DNA of 64,000 nucleotides from Candidatus Omnitrophota bacterium (GCA_020429915.1 JAGQKV010000022.1:52166-116165), one strand, 5' to 3'. Shown: positions 37,274 to 46,933, numbered from the stretch's first letter. A program made the numbers and translations. The notes: a model not told the origin generated them from the letters alone.

Positions 37274-37284
37274 CGGAGATTTAT

Positions 37285-38664
37285 ATGAAGATACCCTATT
37301 TTCCTAATGTCAGAGAATATTTAGAGGAAAAACAAGGAGATACAAAGTTTAAAGATTTAATGAAGATTCATGACGAAGTCCATAGCGAATCCGAGCTTGG
37401 CTTATTTTTAAAGAAGGCATATGAACACTATTTTCCTTGGGATAAATTTAACAGCCTCCCTCTGCCAAATACGAATTATACTCGGGAGGCATTATGGTTC
37501 TATATCAAAATGTTTATGCGTTCCTCCGGTAAACAGGTAAAGAATGTTGTTGATATTTCTGGAAGGCCATTCATTTTTTCTCTTACTGACAAAATTTTAA
37601 AGAATTTGCATTTTATAGATATGCATCTTTCGGATAATCTTGTTTTTCAACATATGGGTATTGATGAAGACCAAAAACAAGAATGGCTGAAGAAAAGAAT
37701 AATTTCGTCATTAATAGATGAGGCGATCACGTCTTCTCAAATTGAAGGTGCGGCAACCACACGGAAACAAGCTAAGGCAATGATCAAAAGCGGTAAAAAG
37801 CCAAAGACAAATGATGAGAAAATGATACTAAATAATTATCGAGCCATTCGCTTGATCACCGAAGATCTGAAGGAAGAAGCATTATCCCCGGACTTGATTA
37901 AAAAGATTCATGGTGTCTTGGCACAAGATTTACTAGATGATTCTGATGAAGTGGGTCAATTCCGCAGTGATGATAAGGAAGAGGAAAGGGTGAGGGTATG
38001 GGATGATGATACGCTTTTATTTGAACCCCCTCATCATAGCGAAGTTGAGAAAAGGATTTCAGCTTTATGTGATTTTGCCAATGATGATAATGAATTTTAT
38101 CACCCTGTAATAAAAGCCATTATATTACATTTCATGATAGGTTACATTCATCCGTTTGTAGATGGTAATGGACGAACAGCGAGGGGGCTGTTTTATTGGT
38201 ATTTAGTCCGTAAGGGATATCGTCTTTTTGAGTATGTTTCAATATCAGAAGTTATTAAAAAAAGTATTGGGCAATACAAAAGAGCATATCTTTATACTGA
38301 AAAAGATGATGGAGACTTAACATATTTTATCTATTATCACCTTGATGTTATTTTAAAGTGTATTAAAACGCTTGAGGAGTATATTGCAAAAAAGATTGTT
38401 GAATATGATAAATTAATAAAACGTATACGCCAACAAGAGGGTATCAACCTAAGACAGATAGATTTGCTGAATCATGCGATTCGTCATAAAGATGCCGTCT
38501 ATACCATAAAAGGACATCTTAATTCTAACAAGATTTCTTGGGCTACAGCAAGGTCTGATTTGCTTAACCTTGTTGATAAGAGATTTCTAAGTCAGCACAA
38601 AAGTGGAAAAGAACTTTATTTCTTGGTTACCGATCACATAGAAGACCTACTCATGAGTCCTTAA
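37285..38664 (+). CDS. Fic-family AMPylase-like protein with C-terminal winged helix
   Basis: A 459-residue Fic protein. The catalytic motif is complete: HPFVDGNGRTAR (about residues 289-300), matching HxFx(D/E)GNGRxxR. The inhibitory-helix motif SSQIEG (about residues 151-156, pattern S/T-xxx-E-G/N) precedes it, so the enzyme is probably self-inhibited (class II). The C-terminal 90 residues look like a winged helix. Fic proteins transfer AMP from ATP to target proteins. Such Fic-wHTH proteins are often solitary regulators or parts of toxin-antitoxin-like islands. Low G+C codon use differs sharply from the flanking genome, pointing to transfer. GGAG precedes the ATG. Confidence 0.88.
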   Translation: MKIPYFPNVREYLEEKQGDTKFKDLMKIHDEVHSESELGLFLKKAYEHYFPWDKFNSLPLPNTNYTREALWFYIKMFMRSSGKQVKNVVDISGRPFIFSLTDKILKNLHFIDMHLSDNLVFQHMGIDEDQKQEWLKKRIISSLIDEAITSSQIEGAATTRKQAKAMIKSGKKPKTNDEKMILNNYRAIRLITEDLKEEALSPDLIKKIHGVLAQDLLDDSDEVGQFRSDDKEEERVRVWDDDTLLFEPPHHSEVEKRISALCDFANDDNEFYHPVIKAIILHFMIGYIHPFVDGNGRTARGLFYWYLVRKGYRLFEYVSISEVIKKSIGQYKRAYLYTEKDDGDLTYFIYYHLDVILKCIKTLEEYIAKKIVEYDKLIKRIRQQEGINLRQIDLLNHAIRHKDAVYTIKGHLNSNKISWATARSDLLNLVDKRFLSQHKSGKELYFLVTDHIEDLLMSP

Positions 38665-38737
38665 TTAATAGGGGGATGGATAATTCAGGTTTGTCGAAAT
38701 ATTTATACTTAGTATTTTTATTGTAAATAGTTACAAA

Positions 38738-39040
38738 ATGAAAATTGTAATGACCCAAGTTAAGCAAGCAAAATATTGTGTAGATCGTTTTACGCTCACA
38801 AAAACAGGTGTAGAAGAAATGAGTATGACAAAGTATGATTTGTATGTGAAGGCTTTGCAGATTAAGGCGTCGTATTCTTGCAAGGACGGAGAATGTGGCT
38901 TTGACCCAATAAAATACAAGAAACTTTCATTGGATGATTTATCAGTGTCGTTTTCAACAACATTTCCGGTAACCCAAGATGGAGCCCTGCACCTTCATCA
39001 AAGAATTAAGCTAAATACTAAAGAGTTATGGCCACGCTAA
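38738..39040 (+). CDS. Hypothetical protein in AT-rich island
   Basis: A 100-residue reading frame with no recognisable domain. It has two cysteines in a SCKDGEC segment and no membrane span. The start is uncertain: ATG 38738 has no ribosome site, and a second ATG at about 38819 (MSMTKYDLY) follows GAAGAA and may be the true start. It ends 10 bases before the next small gene. Confidence 0.4.
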   Translation: MKIVMTQVKQAKYCVDRFTLTKTGVEEMSMTKYDLYVKALQIKASYSCKDGECGFDPIKYKKLSLDDLSVSFSTTFPVTQDGALHLHQRIKLNTKELWPR

Positions 39041-39050
39041 GGTTATAAGA

Positions 39051-39362
39051 ATGCGGAATAAAATATTGTTGCGAATAATTGTTTTTTTTAACTGTGCATT
39101 TACAATATGCACGTTATTTATTGGAGGTGAAAGTTTAGTTGCCTACATTAATAGTAGCTACATGTTGTTGCTGCTAACATCCAGTTTTATGCTTTTTGGT
39201 ACTTTTTATTTATGGGGATGTATGCTGCTACACTGGGGAAAACAAAATTTTTTGGAACAATTTAAGACGATATGGTTTTTTATATTGTTGTTTATACCGT
39301 TTTTGGGTATTTATATTTATTACTTTATGGTTTTTGAAAAACAAAGGACGCTAAAGAAATAA
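39051..39362 (+). CDS. Small integral membrane protein
   Basis: A 103-residue protein with three hydrophobic segments (about residues 6-27, 33-58 and 72-94) and a lysine-rich C-terminus. No family recognised. It may pair with the small gene just upstream (10-base gap). Composition is AT-rich like the rest of the island. Confidence 0.5.
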   Translation: MRNKILLRIIVFFNCAFTICTLFIGGESLVAYINSSYMLLLLTSSFMLFGTFYLWGCMLLHWGKQNFLEQFKTIWFFILLFIPFLGIYIYYFMVFEKQRTLKK

Positions 39363-39468
39363 ATAATAGGGGTCCAAATAAAAGGAGTTGGTGGATAGTG
39401 GGGGGAGTTTATAGGTTTTCTGGGCAGGGGGTTATAGGGTAGCCATAAAACTAAGGAAGAAATTTGCT

Positions 39469-39987
39469 ATGGATGATCGCATACGTAAAGCTTGGAAAGT
39501 CAGTTTGAATTGGCTTAGTGAAGAGGATGGTTGCGCTTCAGAGGTGTTTTTTTCTAAAGTTCAGTTAAAGCATGTCGCGGAAGTAATTCCGGCAAATTTA
39601 GAACATGTTAAGGGGCTTAGGGGGGCCTCCAGTGATGGGCAAGGCAATTTTCTTGTCATTGAAGATATTGAGCAGATTGGTCGTGCCTTGTATCATGATA
39701 ATGTAGTCTCAATAGAATTGGAATTTACGAATAGTTTAAAAACCAAAGATATAAGATTGCTTACACTAATAGATAAACATCACGATAGTTACTGTGATCT
39801 GAATTATCTTTGGTATCCAGAGAAAGTTTTTGATAGATTATCCGAGAATGAACGAAGGAAGGTTTTTGAAGAGATTATGGAATATTTTATGTCGTTACAA
39901 GAGAAATTGCGAGTCGACGATCTATACATTGGCCCGGAACAAGGGCCTTCTCCTAACAAGGGGGGCGTTAACTGGACAAAATTATAG
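39469..39987 (+). CDS. Hypothetical acidic protein, island end
   Basis: A 172-residue soluble protein with no recognised family and no signal peptide. It is acidic overall and ends in a glycine/lysine-rich tail. Size, solitary position in an island and lack of motifs resemble immunity-type proteins, but nothing proves that. The ATG follows an AAGGAAG-like ribosome site. Confidence 0.5.
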   Translation: MDDRIRKAWKVSLNWLSEEDGCASEVFFSKVQLKHVAEVIPANLEHVKGLRGASSDGQGNFLVIEDIEQIGRALYHDNVVSIELEFTNSLKTKDIRLLTLIDKHHDSYCDLNYLWYPEKVFDRLSENERRKVFEEIMEYFMSLQEKLRVDDLYIGPEQGPSPNKGGVNWTKL

Positions 39988-40362
39988 ACTTATGATCTGC
40001 GAGGCTTGGGGCTCGTACATATATCATAACTTGAATTGAAGTAGTTGACGAAGGATAAGAAAATCGTAGCACTCTGAGATTCTGCTGTTTGCCTTCCCCA
40101 AAAGTTTGAACCCGCTTTCCGGGTTCGAATGTTTTGTCGTAGCGTAAGTGTTTCTATGACATGCATTTACGGACTAATCGACGTCAAGCCGCCCGTTTTA
40201 GAGGTGTACAAATCCCCCCCCACGTATTAAACTAAAACTAGTTCTCAAAAGCCCATAAGGCATTCCCGCCAAGCATGTTCGGCGTTCCCCAATCGTAAGG
40301 TCCAATTCGAGATTTGTCCCGCACGGGCAGCGGTCTGTGTCCGGTCCGGGAGATGGGGAAGC
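39988..40362 (+). other. Gene-free stretch before GP4
   Basis: 375 bases with no credible gene; composition returns from AT-rich to the genome average here. It holds a hairpin GAACCCG/CGGGTTC (40108-40126, loop CTTTC), an eight-C tract near 40213, and TTCCCCAATC at 40285-40294, the same ten bases found in the GP1 and GP2 leaders. GGGGA precedes the GP4 start. No clear promoter seen. Confidence 0.5.
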
Positions 40363-42828
40363 ATGACAAGATTACCGCCAGTATATCGATCCATCCTGAT
40401 AGCCGTCGGCTGCGCTGTGTCTGCGCTGACGGTTTCATCTGTCTGCGCGGCGGAACCGGACGGCACCACCATCGAGAGACTGTTGCCGCCGCCGGGTGTG
40501 ATGCTGCACACGACACCCGCCTACCGTCCTGCGGTTATCGCCGGGATGACGGTGCATCCGGACGATCCGCTCCAATTCGATTTTCTGATCGACACCGGCG
40601 ACCGGCGTCTCGATTCGGCACAGCTGCAGGATGAGGCGCTGACTCAGATCCGCTACTTCCTCACCGCGTTGACCATTCCCGAGAAAGACCTGTGGGTCAA
40701 TCTGTCTCCCTACGAAGGCGATCGGATTATCCCGGACGGATTCGGCGGTACGCGCATGGGCCGCGACCTGCTGGCGCAGGATTATCTGCTCAAACAACTC
40801 ACCGCGTCGATGATGTATCCGGAAGACGCTCTGGGCGAAGAATTCTGGGAACGGGTCTATCGCCGTGTCCGGGAGCAATACGGCATCACCGACTTTCCCG
40901 CGAAGACATTTAACAAGGTATGGATCGTCCCCGAGCGGGCCGACGTCCATGTGAGCGGTCAAACCGTGTGGGTCGTGGACAGCCGTCTGCGCGTGATGCT
41001 GGAAGAAGATTACCTTGCCTTAACGCGGCACGGCGGGATAACGTCGGACAACGCGCCGGATGTGAACGGGATCACTGAACAGGCTGTGCGCGAGGTCCTG
41101 ATCCCGGCCATCGAACAGGAAGTGAACGCGGGACGCACGTTTGCCCCGCTGCGGCAGATTTTTCAGGCGGTGGTCCTGGCTACCTGGTACAAACAGAACC
41201 TGAGGAGCGGTTTGCTCGGCGAGATTTACGTCGACCGTTCCCGCACGCGCGGCGTGGGCGCGGTCGCCCGCGAGGAAATCCGCACCATCTATGACCGGTA
41301 CGTCCGGGCCTTTGAAAGAGGCGTTTACGACTTTATCCGGGAAGACGACGTGCCCGGTTCGCAGCGCACGGTCCCGCGTCGCTACTATTCCGGCGGAGCT
41401 TATTTGGCGACGGGCATAACTGAAACCTCCGGAGCGCTCGCCGCGGAGCGCCTGCCCGGTGTTGTGGCCCGGTTGGTCACGGACCTGCGCGCGATTCCCG
41501 CCGCCGGCCAGGCGGATGCGGCGATACTGGCGGATCCCGGCCGAACGGAAGCGGATGACACCGTCAACTTTTTGAATGTCCCGGGTCTCACTGCGGCCCT
41601 CGCGGATTTCCGTCGCGACATGCTCGACCCGTCCACGGAGTTCGGGCGCTGGCTGACGGAATGGAAGAGCGCGGGGGCGAAGGGATTTGTGCCGTACACT
41701 GAATTTCTCAAGGACATCGGCCGTCGGGCGCAGCTCAGCGGACCGGTCGTCTACAATCCCTTCGGCGGGATGGACGCGCTCACCGGGTTTGTCATGACGG
41801 ACTATGATAAAGCCGTCGATCCGGCCACCGACGTCGTATCGTTCGGTCTGAATCATTTCGGCACTCCCGAAAAACTGACGGCCTATCTCACCGAGTTCCG
41901 GGAACGCGTCACGCGCGATACCGCAGGCCGCGCCGAACATCCGTTCCTGAAATACGCCGGGTTCGATGACTACTACAAGTTTTATCTGTCCGACCGGGAC
42001 AAAGGTCTGGGCCTGGCGGCGTTGCTGCGGATCATGATGTTCCTCGACGGAGAAGTGGAGGGGCTTTATTATTTCGACATGCAGCCGGGTGACGGTTCCC
42101 TGCGGTTTTTGACCCCGGAGAAACTGGCCGCGCGCGGGGAGACCGAATACGGTCCCTCGGCGATGATCGCCTTCCGCGACCCTGCGGACGGTCGCCGCAA
42201 ACGGTTCTGGTATTTGCAGACGAATATCAGCCTGTACGATCAGGCCTTCGACGCCTTTATCGACCGCTTCCGGGCGGACGGTCTGGTCCTGAAGGCGACA
42301 TTCGAAAACAATCTGGGTGAGCGCAGTTTTTTTGTGTACCGCAAGGTCCTCGCCCCGGTGGTGCGCGGACAAGGCCGGGTGGTCGCCGACGTACTCAAGA
42401 ACAATGCCAACGCGGTGATCTGGCGCGCCGATGAACCGCCGCACCTCATCCCGAACGGGTCCGGTTTTGATTTCGGGTATTCCTATCCCGGCAATCCCAT
42501 TGCCTACGGGGATGCGACCGAGCTTTACACTTGGGAACTGGATGAGCCGGACCGCGACCGACTGGTATATGCCGCGACGGTCAACGGCCGGGCGATCACC
42601 CGCGACGATGAGCAGGACGATAATGCCGCCCTGTCGGAGAAAGGCGCGGATCCCCTGGGCGGGATCGATCTCGATTCCATGAATTGGGATTTACGCGTGT
42701 CACAGGACACGGACGGTTTTCGGATACCGGACCGCGCCGGGGAATATCCCCGGGTCCCCGTGGCGGGTTTTATGCCGGTCATCCTCAATATCGAACCGGC
42801 CGTGGACGTCTCCGCTATGCAGGAGTAG
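40363..42828 (+). CDS. GP4: exported family member with an unrecognised central domain
   Basis: An 821-residue protein. It has a signal peptide (cleavage near residue 30, VCAAEP), the shared N-terminal module (MGRDLLAQDYLLKQLTASM and KVWIVPE are clear) to about residue 345, and a central region of about 330 residues I cannot assign. The centre contains YNPFGGMDALTGFVMTDYD and a FDDYYKFYLSDRDKGLGL segment. The shared C-terminal module (GGIDLD) starts near residue 766. It is the shortest member and the most divergent at the C-terminus. It lies beside the AT-rich island, away from GP1-GP3. ATG 40363 follows GGGGA. Confidence 0.75.
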   Translation: MTRLPPVYRSILIAVGCAVSALTVSSVCAAEPDGTTIERLLPPPGVMLHTTPAYRPAVIAGMTVHPDDPLQFDFLIDTGDRRLDSAQLQDEALTQIRYFLTALTIPEKDLWVNLSPYEGDRIIPDGFGGTRMGRDLLAQDYLLKQLTASMMYPEDALGEEFWERVYRRVREQYGITDFPAKTFNKVWIVPERADVHVSGQTVWVVDSRLRVMLEEDYLALTRHGGITSDNAPDVNGITEQAVREVLIPAIEQEVNAGRTFAPLRQIFQAVVLATWYKQNLRSGLLGEIYVDRSRTRGVGAVAREEIRTIYDRYVRAFERGVYDFIREDDVPGSQRTVPRRYYSGGAYLATGITETSGALAAERLPGVVARLVTDLRAIPAAGQADAAILADPGRTEADDTVNFLNVPGLTAALADFRRDMLDPSTEFGRWLTEWKSAGAKGFVPYTEFLKDIGRRAQLSGPVVYNPFGGMDALTGFVMTDYDKAVDPATDVVSFGLNHFGTPEKLTAYLTEFRERVTRDTAGRAEHPFLKYAGFDDYYKFYLSDRDKGLGLAALLRIMMFLDGEVEGLYYFDMQPGDGSLRFLTPEKLAARGETEYGPSAMIAFRDPADGRRKRFWYLQTNISLYDQAFDAFIDRFRADGLVLKATFENNLGERSFFVYRKVLAPVVRGQGRVVADVLKNNANAVIWRADEPPHLIPNGSGFDFGYSYPGNPIAYGDATELYTWELDEPDRDRLVYAATVNGRAITRDDEQDDNAALSEKGADPLGGIDLDSMNWDLRVSQDTDGFRIPDRAGEYPRVPVAGFMPVILNIEPAVDVSAMQE

Positions 42829-42859
42829 CAGCGCGGCCCCGTCGAACATCCGGTTCGGT

Positions 42860-42887
42860 TTGACAAAACCCTTTCCTCCCATAAAAA
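42860..42887 (+). promoter_or_regulatory. Possible promoter of the 42962 gene
   Basis: A perfect -35 TTGACA (42860-42865), a 16-base spacer and a weak -10 TAAAAA (42882-42887), about 75 bases before the ATG at 42962. Confidence 0.4.
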
Positions 42888-42961
42888 CATTTTTCCCCAA
42901 GCGTCCGGTCTGATAGGATAGGGGGGAATCGAAACCGGTATTTTTCAAATCGAGGAGCATT

Positions 42962-45046
42962 ATGAAGTCCGTAGACATCCGAAAGCATATCATTTTGACG
43001 CTGTCCTTATTGCTTACCATGCCGGCCGTACAGTCGGAAATCGCCCGTGCTGCAGAAACATCACGGGTAGGTATCGCCCGCGGCGGACGCTTTGGTCCGC
43101 TGATCGCCGAGACACCCACTTACACCGTCTACTCCCCGGACCTGGAGGAACGGAACGGCCAATATTATTGTCCGGATCGTTATTCCGCACAACCCGTCCT
43201 GACACCCGACGAACGCGCCAACAGCCAGCAGGCCAACTTGGACTATCAAAAAGAACATAAATCTCCCATTTATGCGGAATGGAAGACCCTGCATGAGGTC
43301 AATCAGCAGCATATGCGCACGTTGCCGTCGATCATGCGCAACATTTCCCGGGAGGAATACCAGCGGATCTATGATGAATTGATCCAGGAACAAAAGGACC
43401 TGCGGGCCTGGCAGGACGCGGAATACAAGCGCATCGAACGGGAGGCCGATGCGCGTATGCAAGGAACGAATCCGCCGCTGCGTATCTTCGTCATGCACAG
43501 GCCGGCCGACCCTTTGGCGACGATCATCCCGCTCAATGGAAAACTTCCCGCCGACAGCTATCAGGATGAACTCAACACCGTGTTGGAGCCGGCGCTCGCC
43601 AACTGCCCGGACCTGGAGATGGTCGTGGTCAATCATTCTTATGACGCGGCCGTGCCGCCCGAAACGACACCAGACAATATGGGCCGGGCCATCATTCATC
43701 ATACATATATGTTGCAGGACGGGCATTTGGCATTACGCGCCGGAGACAAGGATGGCGTTCCGATGCTATGGTTCGATCCGCAGCAAAATTCCGATCTGAC
43801 TTGGGCTACTTACTCCGCCAAAAAGGAAGACGTGTCTCGCGTCAAGGGAGAGTACCGCAAAGATCAGTACGACGCCGCCAAACGCCAGCCGGGCGTGGTT
43901 TATAAACTGGACGACTATTGGTCCCGGTACAAGAATTTTGAGATCGGCAGGCGGATCTTCGACGGGGATTTTAAAAACTTTACCGACACCATAGACTTCC
44001 GGGTAACGTTTTTTACGTTCGCCGAATTGTATTCCACGCGCTGCAAGGACCTGGTCGAGGAATTCGAACACTATCAGATGCCGTCCCGCGATATCAAAAG
44101 CACGACCTACTACATGGACGGACGGGTTGATCGTGAGTATGAAACCACGTACATGGATTTCTACATCGATAAACGCTTTACACCGCAATGGAAGAACTAT
44201 GTCCCGGACGTCCAGCAATACCTTATGTATCAATCGATGAAGGCTTATGAAGATATGGGCGGGTTGAAAAACCTGACGACGAAGAATCTTAAAGAGAAGA
44301 TCGCCGCGGGGATTCAGTCATATCAGCAAACGGAAGTCATAAAATTCTTTGAAAATCACACCTGCGAAAGCGCGACGATGCAGCAGCTCGGCGAAAACTA
44401 TGCCCGCGCCGCCGCGGGACGGCCGTCGGTGCAGAACGAAGGTATTCAACTGGCGGGGGCTGACAAAGAAAGTGATCCGCCCGGACCGGTCCCGGCGAAG
44501 TATGACAATAGTGGATTGGTGGAACGCCGTCGGGCCACGGCCCTCGAACGGGCCCGCGAAGAGGCAGCCAGGGTCGAGGAGGAACGACGGCTGCGCGAAC
44601 AGCCCATCCCGCCGAAAAACACGGCCGCGTATGAAGAATTCCGTCGTATTCAACAAGAGCGAACGGAATACATGGCCAGTAAGAAACCGGCCAACATGCC
44701 GTACACGATCAATACCCGGCCGCAGGACAGTGCCGCCCCGGCCGATCGTTATGGGCAGACCCGCCCTCAACCGGCCGCCGCCCCCGACCGTTCATACGGA
44801 CGACGCGTAACCAGGCCCGGCAACGAGGATGTCGCCCGGCAACGGGAGATCCAGCAGCAGATCCAAGACCTTTCCCGGCAGCACGCGCAGAACAAGATGA
44901 ACGAAGCGCAGGAATTTCAGAAGCGAATCATGGCGGTCCGCACGCCCGATGAGCGTCGACGGATTCAGCAGGAATTCCGCCAACGGCAACTGGAATCCCA
45001 GCAGGAATTCCAGCAGGAGATCCAGCGGCTGCGGGCAGAGCTGTAG
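42962..45046 (+). CDS. Exported protein of unknown function with C-terminal coiled coil
   Basis: A 694-residue protein. The signal peptide ends near residue 31 (IARAAE). The central part (about 35-460) has no family I recognise; it includes a compact alpha/beta-looking segment RIFVMHRPADPLATIIPLNG and several tyrosine-rich strands. Residues about 480-610 are charged and proline-rich. The last 70 residues are Gln/Arg/Glu-rich heptad-like and likely a coiled coil. AGGAG precedes the ATG. It lacks the GP N- and C-terminal modules although it follows GP4 directly. Confidence 0.6.
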   Translation: MKSVDIRKHIILTLSLLLTMPAVQSEIARAAETSRVGIARGGRFGPLIAETPTYTVYSPDLEERNGQYYCPDRYSAQPVLTPDERANSQQANLDYQKEHKSPIYAEWKTLHEVNQQHMRTLPSIMRNISREEYQRIYDELIQEQKDLRAWQDAEYKRIEREADARMQGTNPPLRIFVMHRPADPLATIIPLNGKLPADSYQDELNTVLEPALANCPDLEMVVVNHSYDAAVPPETTPDNMGRAIIHHTYMLQDGHLALRAGDKDGVPMLWFDPQQNSDLTWATYSAKKEDVSRVKGEYRKDQYDAAKRQPGVVYKLDDYWSRYKNFEIGRRIFDGDFKNFTDTIDFRVTFFTFAELYSTRCKDLVEEFEHYQMPSRDIKSTTYYMDGRVDREYETTYMDFYIDKRFTPQWKNYVPDVQQYLMYQSMKAYEDMGGLKNLTTKNLKEKIAAGIQSYQQTEVIKFFENHTCESATMQQLGENYARAAAGRPSVQNEGIQLAGADKESDPPGPVPAKYDNSGLVERRRATALERAREEAARVEEERRLREQPIPPKNTAAYEEFRRIQQERTEYMASKKPANMPYTINTRPQDSAAPADRYGQTRPQPAAAPDRSYGRRVTRPGNEDVARQREIQQQIQDLSRQHAQNKMNEAQEFQKRIMAVRTPDERRRIQQEFRQRQLESQQEFQQEIQRLRAEL

Positions 45047-45173
45047 CAAGACGTATCAATATCAAGGGGCAACCTATTGTTACTGGTGTACATGACATGA
45101 TAACCCGGGGATAACGGCCTCTCATCAAAAGGGCAGATCTCCTCAAAATCTTTAGTACTTCATTTTTCTTTCC

Positions 45174-45893
45174 ATGTCCACAAATTCTCTGATACCCATT
45201 GTGCTGTCCTCCTTTTTCGCCGGTTTCGCTGTTTTTGTCGGCGGGTGGCTGGCGAGTGTAGCGGAGAGACGCCTGAAAAAGAGTATCGAATCGTATATTT
45301 TGCACTGGACGGTTGCCTTCGGGGGAGGGATCCTGGTGGCGGCAGTGGCGTTTGTTTTGGTCCCCAAGGGGATCGAGCTGTTTTCGGTGCCGTGGCTGAT
45401 CACGCTCTTCCTGGCCGGGGCGTTGTGCTTCTACTTTATCGATCAGTGGATCGCCAAGAAGGGCGGACTGCTGGCGCAGACCATGGCCATGCTGATGGAC
45501 TTCATCCCCGAAGCGCTGGCGCTCGGCGCCGTCTTTGCCCATCACCATCAGTTGGGGATCCTGCTGGCCTTCTTCATCGGTTTTCAGAATTTGCCCGAGT
45601 CTTTCAACGCCTACTTCGACCTGCGCAAGAGTCAGCAGCCTGCCGGACGCATCCTGACCATATTTTTCTGTCTCAGTTTCCTCGGACCGCTGCTGGCCGT
45701 GACGGGCAATTGCTTTCTGGCGGACGTTCCCAGGCTCACCGGCGGGATCATGCTGTTTTCCGCCGGGGGGATCCTGTACCTTATCTTCCAGGACATCGCC
45801 CCGGCGTCGAAGATCAACAACCACTGGGAAGCGGCGCTGGGCGCGAACCTGGGATTCATGATCGGGATGGTGGGGGCGAAAATATTCGGTTAG
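45174..45893 (+). CDS. ZIP-family-like metal transporter with altered ligands
   Basis: A 239-residue membrane protein with about seven or eight spans. The paired PE motifs of ZIP transporters are visible: DFIPEALALGAVF (TM4) and FQNLPESFNAYF (TM5). In typical ZIPs these read HNxPEG and HExPE; here the histidines are Asp and Gln/Asn, so the binuclear metal site is altered. A HHH loop lies between them. Transport of zinc, iron or manganese is the family role, but specificity is unclear. No clear ribosome site precedes ATG 45174. Confidence 0.65.
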   Translation: MSTNSLIPIVLSSFFAGFAVFVGGWLASVAERRLKKSIESYILHWTVAFGGGILVAAVAFVLVPKGIELFSVPWLITLFLAGALCFYFIDQWIAKKGGLLAQTMAMLMDFIPEALALGAVFAHHHQLGILLAFFIGFQNLPESFNAYFDLRKSQQPAGRILTIFFCLSFLGPLLAVTGNCFLADVPRLTGGIMLFSAGGILYLIFQDIAPASKINNHWEAALGANLGFMIGMVGAKIFG

Positions 45894-45982
45894 GCACGAC
45901 CGAATCTTGATCGCAATATCTCGTTGCCATACACGATTCAAATGATAATTAGTATCAAAACTCCGCAATACAATAAAAGACA

Positions 45983-46855
45983 ATGAGTTACGACCTGTAT
46001 TTCACAACCCCGAAGATCTCCCGGGATCAGTTTGAAGGCTATTTCGCGGACAACGGTCTCTACATGGTGAAAGACGATGAGGCTTGGTATGAGAATGAAG
46101 ATACGGGCGTGTATTTTCATTTTGCGTACAACGATCAGCCGCCGGCGGATGACGATGACATCGACCACAGTGTCATGTTCAATCTAAACTTCTGTCGGCC
46201 GCATTATTTTGCGCTGGAGGCGGAGCCGGAGGTCAGCCGGTTTATAGAGCATTTTTCGTGCAGTATTTATGACTATCAAAGCTCCGGCATGGAAACCGGT
46301 CCCTATACCCGGGACGGATTTTTGGAGGGATGGAACACCGGGAACAGCTCCGGGTATAAGGCCATCTTGAATCTGGAGGATCCCCCGGAACGCATCTGGA
46401 GCAGATCGGGACAGGAACTTGAGGCGATTTGGAGTTGGAATTTTCTCAAGCGATCACGGCAGGAGAATATGGGAGAGGATATTTTTATTCCGGGGATCTT
46501 TTTTATGACCAAAGACGAGGAATTGGTCACCACATGCGTGTGGCCGGATGCGATTTCGACCTTGATTCCCCGTGTGGACTACTTGTATATCGTACGAAAG
46601 GAGCTAGCTCCCAGGAAATGGTTCAAGAAAACGGAAGATAAATGTCTGGTCCGTCCGTCTGAGGTCGAAGGGATTCTGGGAGAGTACCGTATAGCGGGGT
46701 ATGAAATGGAGGCCTTTAAGCTGCCGGCCTCCGGAACACTCGCTGCGGTACGTGATTTCGTGAGGAGTTTGGACGCACTCACAGGCAATTTAGAAGGGGT
46801 GCCGGCGGATCAGGTGCTGAACCGGGAATTGTTGGAGGACGTTAAGGCAGCGTAA
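45983..46855 (+). CDS. Hypothetical protein (MSYDLYF-type)
   Basis: A 290-residue soluble acidic protein, no signal peptide. It begins MSYDLYFTTPKISRDQF and has WYENEDTGVYFHF near residue 35. This opening is one I have seen in scattered bacterial proteins without known function. No catalytic motif is apparent. It may belong with the next two genes in an accessory cluster. Confidence 0.6.
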   Translation: MSYDLYFTTPKISRDQFEGYFADNGLYMVKDDEAWYENEDTGVYFHFAYNDQPPADDDDIDHSVMFNLNFCRPHYFALEAEPEVSRFIEHFSCSIYDYQSSGMETGPYTRDGFLEGWNTGNSSGYKAILNLEDPPERIWSRSGQELEAIWSWNFLKRSRQENMGEDIFIPGIFFMTKDEELVTTCVWPDAISTLIPRVDYLYIVRKELAPRKWFKKTEDKCLVRPSEVEGILGEYRIAGYEMEAFKLPASGTLAAVRDFVRSLDALTGNLEGVPADQVLNRELLEDVKAA

Positions 46856-46881
46856 GCAGAGTGGGATATTGTGAGAGCAAC

Positions 46882-46905
46882 GTCCTAACTATGTCGTATT
46901 AGGAC
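46882..46905. promoter_or_regulatory. Inverted repeat before the 46934 gene
   Basis: Perfect 7-bp arms GTCCTAA (46882-46888) and TTAGGAC (46899-46905) with a ten-base centre, 28 bases before the ATG at 46934. It could be an operator or a small RNA hairpin; no T-tract follows. Confidence 0.35.
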
Positions 46906-46933
46906 ATTGATTTCGGTAATTAGGAGGTTGGGT

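Noticed and set aside
40108-40126. GGGTTCGAAT near 40121 as a tRNA T-arm or an island attachment site
   Set aside because: It is half of a small hairpin (GAACCCG/CGGGTTC), no acceptor or anticodon arm is nearby, and it does not match the tRNA-His 3' end.
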